Of a stretch of 64,000 bases of DNA, positions 11,883 to 21,000 are shown piece by piece. The DNA lies in contig JAYJMM010000037.1 in the NCBI GenBank assembly GCA_037349105.1, positions 2,666,001 through 2,730,000 on the forward strand. The letters run 5' to 3'. Both the position numbers and the translations under genes were made by a program. Under the pieces are notes generated by a model. It searched no databases. It was not told the origin of the DNA and saw only the letters and a list, made by a program, of their open reading frames with translations. How positions within the stretch are numbered: the stretch's first letter is position 1; every line of letters starts with the position of its first letter. The stretch comes from Limnomonas spitsbergensis (Eukaryota > Chlorophyta > Chlorophyceae > Chlamydomonadales).

Positions 11883-13139
11883 ATGACAGACGTAGATCTA
11901 AATCCCGATAGGCACCAGCACCCTGACGCCCAACGGAGAAGTGGGCGTCTGAGGGGGCTGGAGCCGGGTGTAAACCTGATGGAGGCTAGTGATGAGCTGG
12001 CTGCAGAAGCACTGTTGGTGGCGGCGAAGCTGGCAGGGCCAGTGGAACCGCCCGCTGGAAACTGCAAAGTGCCAGAGCCGGGTCGCGTACCGCCCAGAGA
12101 GGCAGGGGCGCAGGCAGACGGCTCAGCGCTGGTGACGCGCAAAGGCATCGGCCGAGGGGGTCCAGTGCCCGCCGATTTCAGGGGCAGCCTGGAATTCGAG
12201 CAGTGGCAGACTCAGGCTGGAACACCAGAGCTGATTTTGGATCAAGCAACAGAAGTGTCCCAGAGCTGTGACACGCGGCAGAACTGCGAGCCCAAGGCCA
12301 CGCCCCAGCAGAATCCGCCCAGGGTGGCCAGGGTCTCGCAACGGGTCAAAGACGAACCCAGTCAGCCGGATCAAAGGGCCGAGGAAGCCGCAGCACCAAG
12401 AGAGGTTGCAGGCTGTGATAAAGCCTGCCCAGACAAACAGCGAATGAAAGCAGAGGAAATGGAGGCCAGGAGTATGCCTGCAGGGGTCAAACACGAGGAA
12501 GCTGAGCCCCAGCCAGCAGCGGGCAGGCAGAGCTCGCAGGTCGGCAAGGAAAGGGAAAAGTCAGCTGTGCCGGTAGGAAATCCCTGGGCTGACCAAATAT
12601 CCGAGGAAGAACTGTCAGACCCAGTTCAAGAAGAGAAGGGGCAGCAGTCTAAGACAGGACTGCGCCCAAGGCAGCAGCTGCGACCGCGCAGGGTGCTGGT
12701 CAGAAGAGGAGCTGGATCCACAGTCTATGGGACGCCGCTGTCCAGGTTTCCGCCCAGTGTGGGCAGACCCGTGCAGAAATCCAAGGAAGGATCTAGCAGC
12801 CTGACGCAGAGAGACGACAGCCACAAGGAAATCCTGCGAGGATTCTTTCACGATCCATCAGGAGCGCAGGATACCAGCCCTAGTGAGCCAGAACGCTCCA
12901 GGGCTGGGGGAGCAGTGTGCGGCGAAAAGGAGTCAGAAGTACATATGCAGCCGATCGGTTGGACAGGAATTTTGCAGTGGGCAACGGATCTGTGGAAGCA
13001 ATTTGCTCCAGGACGTTCCTGCATTTCCAGGACCAGGTCACAGCTATTGAGGAGTTCAAGGCCCATCATCTGCGGGGATGGGCAACAAAGGCCATGCTGG
13101 GTATCCCCCACACAGGGCAGGACAGGGCAACGCTGTTAG
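11883..13139 (+). CDS. Gag-like ORF 1 of the retrotransposon
   Basis: This 418-codon frame starts at an ATG just after the leader. It is rich in Glu, Gln, Pro, Arg and Ala, has few hydrophobic stretches and shows no known domain, as expected for the N-terminal part of a Gag. Its last 35-40 codons look non-native. The sense appears to move into the next frame near 13005-13020, where FLHFQDQVTAIEEFKAHHL begins in frame +2. I read this as a frameshift in this copy; programmed frameshifting is possible but no slippery site is evident. Confidence 0.55.
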   Translation: MTDVDLNPDRHQHPDAQRRSGRLRGLEPGVNLMEASDELAAEALLVAAKLAGPVEPPAGNCKVPEPGRVPPREAGAQADGSALVTRKGIGRGGPVPADFRGSLEFEQWQTQAGTPELILDQATEVSQSCDTRQNCEPKATPQQNPPRVARVSQRVKDEPSQPDQRAEEAAAPREVAGCDKACPDKQRMKAEEMEARSMPAGVKHEEAEPQPAAGRQSSQVGKEREKSAVPVGNPWADQISEEELSDPVQEEKGQQSKTGLRPRQQLRPRRVLVRRGAGSTVYGTPLSRFPPSVGRPVQKSKEGSSSLTQRDDSHKEILRGFFHDPSGAQDTSPSEPERSRAGGAVCGEKESEVHMQPIGWTGILQWATDLWKQFAPGRSCISRTRSQLLRSSRPIICGDGQQRPCWVSPTQGRTGQRC

Positions 13140-15040
13140 CCGCCCTTGGACAGGTGTCCAAGGGAAGGGCGGGACGCGAAGCAGCACTGGCTGTTAAGGC
13201 CTTCGCAGACGAGTGGTGCAACGAGGTAACAGGAAATCAAGTGGAACCTGGATCCGAGCAGGAAGAAGAGGAGGACCAGGCATGGGAAGGATTTGAAACA
13301 GCAGTGCAGCGACCGGAGGAGCTCAGGGAGGTGCAAAGGTGGCAGCAGCAGGCAAGAGCCGCGCCAACCCCGGCACTCAGATCAGAGGCCTTCGAGGTCA
13401 GCAGCGAGCCAAGCCTCAGGGGGCGACCAAGGGGCAGGGAAGCGCCCAGAGCCAGCAGTCCAGCCGCCAGCGAAAGGGCGGAGTTGACTAGCCGATCACT
13501 CGCCAGGATGGCAGAGCAAGGCACAGCAACACGCAGAGCAAGCAGGCAAGAGTCTTATGCGTTGCTACGCATAGTCGAGGACAAAGAGAACACATGCCAG
13601 GAAACCCAGGTGGATTACATCAAGGAATTCCTGAGGAACAGGCAGGCGGGCACAGCAAGTGGAACCAGGAGGAATGAGCCTGCAGGCAGCGCACGGAGCA
13701 TTGGTCCAAGAATGCAGGAAGCCAGAGAGGAAACGCAGTCTGATTCCTATGCCAGGAATTACACAGGCGGGACGCAGCCAGGTTGGCAGGGCCAGGAGCT
13801 GCCCAGGGGGCAGGCATACAACAGAGAACAGCCAAACCGGCATAGCCAGGAGCAGCCCAGAGGGCAGGCAGATGGCAGGGAACATCCAAGCCAGCATAGC
13901 CAGGAGCCGCCCAGAGAGCAGGCAGATGGCAGGGAACAGCCAAGCCAGCAAAGCCAGGAGCAACCCAGGGGACCAGCGGAACACAGCAGAGGGGTGAGGC
14001 AGGAACGGCAAGACCAGGAGCTGCCCAGGGGACAGGCAGAGCCGGGCAGAGCGCAGGCTTGGAGGCCTGGCTCTGACAGCAGACCAGGCAGAAGCGAATC
14101 AGAACGGCTGCCACCCGAGGGAAGTAGAAGCTCTGCAGGAAGGGCAGGCAGGCAGCCATCGCGAGAAGATCATGATCAGGAGGAGGATTATTACAGACAC
14201 GACAGATACCATTCAGGTCGCAGCCCATCAAGGGGCGGTGGTGGAGGATCTAGGTCGCGGTCAGAATCAGTTGATTCGGGACCAGGAGGAGCGGACAGAC
14301 GCATGCCAGGAGCCAGGCAGGAGTCCAGCGACCAGGAAATGAAGAGGCTCGAGAGAGAGCAGGCAAGGGTGAACCTGCAGCTGCAGCAGCAGATGGTCCT
14401 GCAGCTGGCAGGGGTAGCCAAATTCACCAAAATCCCAGCCATCCAAGGCAACGTGCCAGTGTTGGATATGTCGCACCCAGGCGCGGTGGCAGCCAGGAAA
14501 TATTGCCAGGCATGTGGATATTGGGGATCGCACAACAGGCTGGCGCTGTCAGATGACCCGCCAGCGCTGGCTGTGGTGGCCGGAGAAATAGCTGGGTCGT
14601 GCCAGTCGCCATCAGCCATGACGATGTTGGTGAAATCACTGGTCAAGCTATGGGACAGCAAGCCGGCTAGCGTGGGGCCACTGATGGTAGCCATCAGGGC
14701 GGCGCCCCATGCTGGAGACAGGGCTGCCAGAGAAGCAGAAAGGATAAGGGGGACGTGGGTTGCCCCAGCAGAGGAGCAGTGTTGTGAGGCCTCACTGCTA
14801 ACCTTGTGGATCAAAGTGGTTCAAGCAGAAGTGGGAAAGCCAACCTCGGATGAGAGGACAGCCATTTCCAACCTCAGGCTAGGGGTGAAGACCACTCTCG
14901 ACCCTGACGTCAAGCAAGCCAGAGGAGACGGTGGAAGCATTTGCTCACAGAGTGCTGTCGACAGCAGAGTTGCTGCAGATCTCAAGGGATGCAGTGGACC
15001 ATTTTGGCAGGAGGCACTCGGTCTCGCATCTGTTCCATGA
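12917..15040 (+). CDS. Gag-like ORF 2 of the retrotransposon
   Basis: This 707-codon open frame is native from about 13010. It contains an acidic run, an Arg/Ser/Gln-rich low-complexity stretch, and about three tandem copies of an 18-residue unit (RGQADGREQPSQ-like, about 13800-13990). A helical region follows (MKRLEREQARVNLQLQQQMV), then a globular part with KYCQACGYWGSHN. The end is again out of phase. From about 14920 the sense continues in the next frame (EAFAHRVLSTAELLQISRDA), typical of a capsid-like helical domain. Together with ORF 1 and the start of ORF 3 it probably represents one ancestral Gag. Confidence 0.55.
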   Translation: MRRKGVRSTYAADRLDRNFAVGNGSVEAICSRTFLHFQDQVTAIEEFKAHHLRGWATKAMLGIPHTGQDRATLLAALGQVSKGRAGREAALAVKAFADEWCNEVTGNQVEPGSEQEEEEDQAWEGFETAVQRPEELREVQRWQQQARAAPTPALRSEAFEVSSEPSLRGRPRGREAPRASSPAASERAELTSRSLARMAEQGTATRRASRQESYALLRIVEDKENTCQETQVDYIKEFLRNRQAGTASGTRRNEPAGSARSIGPRMQEAREETQSDSYARNYTGGTQPGWQGQELPRGQAYNREQPNRHSQEQPRGQADGREHPSQHSQEPPREQADGREQPSQQSQEQPRGPAEHSRGVRQERQDQELPRGQAEPGRAQAWRPGSDSRPGRSESERLPPEGSRSSAGRAGRQPSREDHDQEEDYYRHDRYHSGRSPSRGGGGGSRSRSESVDSGPGGADRRMPGARQESSDQEMKRLEREQARVNLQLQQQMVLQLAGVAKFTKIPAIQGNVPVLDMSHPGAVAARKYCQACGYWGSHNRLALSDDPPALAVVAGEIAGSCQSPSAMTMLVKSLVKLWDSKPASVGPLMVAIRAAPHAGDRAAREAERIRGTWVAPAEEQCCEASLLTLWIKVVQAEVGKPTSDERTAISNLRLGVKTTLDPDVKQARGDGGSICSQSAVDSRVAADLKGCSGPFWQEALGLASVP

Positions 15041-18000
15041 TGGACTTCCAGCGCTCGCTAAGGCCAAACTGAGCAAGTTTGTTATGACCGTCCCAGGGTA
15101 CCTCAGCATGACAGACGAAGATCAGATTGCAGTACTCACACAGCAGGTGGTGCTGTGGGAGAAGTTTGCCTTGGAAATGGGGGATCTAGGAGGCGTAAGC
15201 CTCAAACAGATGGCCAGTGGGCCTGGCCAGGGGGAGGCGCAGTCCAACAGAACAAGGAAGGAGAGAACAGGACAGTGGGAGATGCGGACACGCCTTGAAG
15301 GGGCAGGGAACCCCGCAGGAGCATCAGCTGCCCAGCAACAGCGGATTGACAAACCCAGAGGAGTTACCTGGGCAGATCAATCAGGAGCACCACATTACAG
15401 CGCAGAAGGCGCTGCAGGGGCAGTCAAGGCATGCTACCAGTGTGGTAGCACGGCGCACCTGGCCAGGGATTGCAGGGCGCCCAGACCCAGGGATGAGCGC
15501 AGGCCGACGCCACCTGCTGCTGACATTACAGCTGGGCAGCCCAGGCCGCAGCAGCAGCAGTACCCGCTCCCACCAAGGCCGCAGCAGGGTCAGCCTGCAG
15601 GCAGACCGTACGAGCGGAATCAGAACAACAGGCAGTACCAACGGCCGGGGCCTGGCCAGGGGGGTCAGGCTCAGCAAGCGGCACACGTGTCTCACCTAAG
15701 CAGCCCAACGGGGCAAGCCGAGCCAGAGGGCTGGCAACAGACTATGGCAGAGATGCTCAGCGAGTCTGTAGCACTCATGACGCAGGTTGGGCTAGTGCCC
15801 AAATCCGCAGGATTCAAGCAGGCGGCTCACAACGCTCGTCCTAGGTCATTCTTGCCAGAACCCTGTCCGGAGGAGGAACCTGAGCAAAGGCTCGTGGAAC
15901 CTGCCTCCAGGAAGGGAGCAAAGAGACTGGTTTTGAGCAAATTAGCTGACGATATGTCCGACATCCGACTGCAGGTGTTCAAGTTGAACGAGAGGCTGAC
16001 GGCACTGTCATTCACCACTATGCCCATGGGTTCAGAAGACCACAGGGGTAAGGCCAGTAAGGGCAGGCAGGAAAGCAAGGTGGTCACAGCTGCACCAAGG
16101 CTGCAGTATTTTAAGAACGACAGAAGCAACCTGGAGCAATGTGTGGGCCTAATGGTCAAAGGAAAGGTCCTGGTGGCTCAGAAGGCCCTCATGGACTCAG
16201 CGTGCTCCTGTCATGTGATCACAGTCAACATTGCAGAACAGTTAGTCGCCATGGGGGCAGAGCTGATCAGGACGGATGAGAAGATCCGCACGACAGACAC
16301 TGCAGGGGCAGATCTGTATGGGGTGCTGTTCATTTATGTGGTGTACGGATATGGGGGGCCCAATGCTATTATGGAACCCACGGTGGTCAGGGTCGTAAAA
16401 ACACCGCCCGATGCATACGAACACTTGGTGGGGAACCCAGAGTTTCTCAAGTACAATGGGGTTTTAGAGGCAGCAGGAAGGCTGACCTTACGACCCAGAG
16501 ATGGGCCCCAGACAGTGCGAGGGGTCAGGGACCTGACGCTGCCGCTGGTCCTAGCATCCCCAGCAGGGGGGTACCAGGCAGCAGCAGTAGCATGGGCAGG
16601 AATCCGGTGTGGATTTGCAGAACGTGAAGGGTGGCCCGCGGCCAGGGTAGAGGAAGAACACGAGCCGCTCTTACAGCACGCCATGGCCACACACGCAGGT
16701 GCCGCCATAAGGACAGACCAGAAGGCGGGGCAGAGTCGCGGAACAGCCGCAGGTGCAGGCAGAAGCACCGCTGATGCGAGCAGGAGCAGCCGTGAGGAAC
16801 CACAGGAGACCGCTTCCAGGCCGCGCCAGTGCGGGCAAGCGCAGGCTGCAGTGCTCAGAGAGAGCAAGGTGGATGCCAAGGCCGCTGCGTCACAGCCAAG
16901 CCAGGCAGCAGCACAGGCAGAGGCCGCTGCTGGGGTTGCAATGGCACTCAAGGCAGATGCGAAGTCGCCATACCAAAAGGAGGTCATCAGGAGGTGCCTA
17001 GAAACGAGCCCACGCTACCCATGTGTCTTGTGCGGCGAACCTGGCCCGCACTCACCAGAGGCGTGTGACCAGAGAATCCGGAGGATACTGCAGAAGACTG
17101 CGGCAGTTCCCACAACACAGGGGACATCACCTGGAGCCAGGAAGCGGGTGGACTTTGGAGGAGCCGCAGCAGCAAGAGCTGCGCCAGCAGGATCAGTCAG
17201 GCGCTCGGAGGTGCGAGTGCCTGGCAAAGGCGAGATGGCCGGTGCGGCTGATGAGGGCGTTAGGGAAGACGCCACAGAAGCAGCAAACCGCGACCAGAGG
17301 GAGCTTGTCAGCAAAGAGGAGAATGAAGAATCAGAGGAGTCAGAGGAGGAAGATGTCCGTGGAAGGACCAGCCCAAAGTACCTGCGTCTGCTGCGGCTGC
17401 ATCAAACAGTAGAGTTGCTGCAGCATGACGTCAAGGCAAGGGAAGAGCTGCTGTACCGCCAAGCGGCTGCAACAATTGAATACCTGAGGTTGCAGCAGGT
17501 CAGGTGGACAGGCCTCCAGGACGCCAACATACGGCTCACGGAGGTACAACAGCAGTACATCTTGCGTGCAGACCAGCTGCGAGCGCTGTATGCCAACCTT
17601 GGGAACCAGCAGGCAGGAGAGCCGCTGCAGTCCACAATCCCAGGTGACCCGGAGCTGGCAGGGCATATGGCAGTCATGTTTCAAACCGCGGAGGAGTTCG
17701 CGGAGGAGGACGAGAGCCTGAGCCAGGAGAAGCTGCAGGACCAGGAACAGCAAGCCGCTGGTCAGCAAGAACCAGGGGGCAGTGGCGGGGCCAGGCAGGC
17801 CAGCGGGGAAACGCGAGTGCGGCACAGGGGGTCAACCCCAGATGACGCTGTACATACAGAAACCAGAGAGCGCAGCAGGAGCGCGCAGAGGGCTCGCAGT
17901 GCAGAACGCCGCGTGGCGGTGCCTACACCGGAGGCTCGAACCCAGCGGCCAGACCGCGATGATAGCTTCGACCGGCCTAGAGGCAGGAGGCAGCATTCAC

Positions 18001-21000
18001 CCAGCGGAGATCGTGGGAGCCAGCCCAGGGGCAGGTCACAAGAGCGAGGCACAGGTAGCCACGCCAGGCCATACCAGCCAGAACAGAGAATGCAGGATAG
18101 AAGGGGAGCCTCCGGCCAGAGTCCGCCGGGCAGGGCCCAAGCAGGGCGCAGCTGGATGGGGGGACAGAGGAATGTCCTCGGACCCCACGATGGGGGAGTG
18201 TGCTTCAACTGTCAGAAGCCAGGGCACTTCGCTAACGCGTGCCCAGAGCAGGGAGAGGCATCGCAGCCTGGGGACAGCAGCCAGTTTGACAGATCACTGA
18301 CAGCAGGAGGCCCAGACAGGAGCTGGGGAGTCAGGGGACCTGGCAGGAGCCAGGAGGTGTCAGAAGACACCATGAGGCGCGCTTACGAGGCCGCCAAGGA
18401 GGTCTCCTTTGAAGAGTGGAAAAGGCGGCAGGAGGCAGCAGGACCAAGTGAGCTGCCAGGCCCGCCAGGACGGCCAGGGCCAGCGGGGCAGTCTTACAAC
18501 TCCAGGTGGGTCAGCCAGGAGAGGCACACGTGCATGATGTCTGTCCATGAAGGGCTTGGGCAGAACGCAGCGACTCAAGTTGTGAGCTACCAGGCCGCAG
18601 CAATGCCTGTAACGTTCCAAGTGGTGCCAGAGGGGCAGGTGGCCCAGCAAAGGCACCACTGGCAGATGGTGGTGGAGGCCCTAGCCATGAATCACTATGG
18701 TACTCGGCCCGCAGGGTCAGCCAGGTCTATGGCACATGCGGTGGAGTTTCTCAGGAACCTCCAGCAAAGGGGATGCCCGGCCCCATGTGAGGGATGGCCT
18801 GGCATTCTCCAGCAGTTTCTCGACAAAGAATGGGACATCTACAATGCCCAGATGGATGAGTTTGAGAGGATAGAGCAAGAGGCAGGGCTCCAGCACAGGG
18901 TAGACGAGTGGGAAACCAGTTCTAGTGGGGACGGCACCAGCGCCTCAGAGGAAGGCCATGAGCCTCAAGCTCCTGTAACAGTGCTTGAGGAAGAAGCTGC
19001 CATGCTCTGCCCAGGTACCCCGGAGGGCAACGCGGACACAGGCGGCGAGGTAGCGGGAGCAGCCGCTGGAACCCGGAATGGGCTCAGCAGGCAGGATCAC
19101 CACCCAGGGTCCAAGGGGGCAGCAGCTATGAGCCCAGAGGACAATACAGCGGGGGCCGTTAGGACCCATCACAGTACCACCTCTCGGTCCAGCGCTGCCA
19201 GATGGGAAGAGGAGGACAGAGGGCTGCAGCGCAGCCGCAGCAGGGGCGAGAGGCCCGCTGCAGGGAGTGAGGATTCCCAGTTCACCCAGGCCGGTACAGG
19301 GCGCCGGGGCAGGTCGGGCAGCAGAGGGCGGGTTCGCCCTGCGCCAGACCCGCCGAGATTGCCAGAGAGCAGGTGCTTCGTGCAATGGTACCGCCTGGGG
19401 GAAGAAATGCCAGAGGCATCGTCTTCAGAGGCTATGATCACTCTGCCAGCACAGTCCAAAGATGGGCTTTGTAGGTTGCAGAACCACAGGCTCCTGGGGG
19501 GCAGGTCGCAAACGTGTGTCAACATAGCGGCAGCCATGCAGGCAGTGGCCAGACTGATCTTTCCATGGGACGCGGTGACAGCAGTCCTGCTGGGTGCAGC
19601 ACTCAAGGGGTTCATACAGCCCAGCACAAGGATGGAGGATTATATGCAGAGGGGATGGTCAAGGCACCCCATCTACGCATACAGCGTCGGCGAGATGGTG
19701 GGCCTAGCCGTCAAAGAAGGCATCACAGCAGTAGCTGCAGCCGACAGGGCGCACCCAGACGTGCCGGATAGCGCGCACACCGAGGGGGTGTGGCAGGGTG
19801 CGCAGCCCGGGTTCATGCGAACGCCATGGGCGGAGGACTGCGTCCACCAGTTGATGGAGCACCCCGCTCTCAGAGACCGCGCTTTCTACGTGCCAGTGCA
19901 GGCCTTAAGAGAGCACGGAAGGGGTGACAGGTCCGAGGATGGAACCCACAGCGAGGCAGGGCTGTGCCATGCCGATAGGCCACGGCGGTGTGAGGCCACC
20001 GTTGAGGCGTCGGTCACCATCCCCAGGATGGTCGCAGGGCAAGCTGTACCATGGGGAATGGACCCTGGGGAGGCCAGGGCAGCCATCCCAGTTCAGCAGC
20101 TGGTAACTTACTACTACGAGGAGCTGGAAGAAGGAGAGATGCCGGTTTCAGCAGCATGGATCCACATGCATGCGTCGCGGGATGATATGCCAGTCTTCCT
20201 GTTCGCCAGGTGCGAAGGGAATGTGGCGATCACCAGGTGTGCATCAGTCGACGAGGCAGAGTTCCACGCGCACACGCACGCCAGGGGAGCAGACCCAGCA
20301 ACATGGGCAGTCATGCTCATGGCGTTGCAACGGGTTCTGCTTCCGGGACAGCTGTCAGCAGCCATGCGGCACGTCTGGGGCGTGGATGATCAGTGGGCGC
20401 CGCTGGAAATGACAGACTGCCCCGCATGGCCATATGGAGCCCAGAGGTCGCCAGCGGATGGACCCATGTGGGAAGACGAGGAGGAGTTCGCGCGCTCGCC
20501 GTTCGCAGTGGAACGGTTAGAAGCGTGCGTGCACCAGTGGGTGCGATGGGAGAGAAGAGCGTGGCGCGACAACAGGGCCAGCAGCGTGGTCCCGTATTGG
20601 CAGGCAAACGGCATGACAGTACAGCTGTGGAGGCAGGCACACCCGGCAGGGGTACGCACTCTGCATCCCCTGTTCAGAGGAGCAGGGTCGGATACCTACA
20701 TGGAGGAGCTGGAGGAGCTGAGGACTCAGCCCGTGCCGGGGCGCTGGATGGTGGGCAGATGGGGTTCCCACTATTGGGACCCCGCTGCCATCACTGACGG
20801 ACCAATCCAGGACACATACCAGGAACCAACAGAGCAGGGCCATGTCGCCTTTGTCACCACTCTCGGGGCAACAGCATCCTCTTGGGAGTGGCTGGAGCCC
20901 ATGGAGGACATGGAGGTGTCAGCCCTGGAGGCTGAGACCGGGGATCGGGCGGAGCCCCAGACAGCCCCGGACAGTACCAGCAGACCGCTTGCAGGAGACC

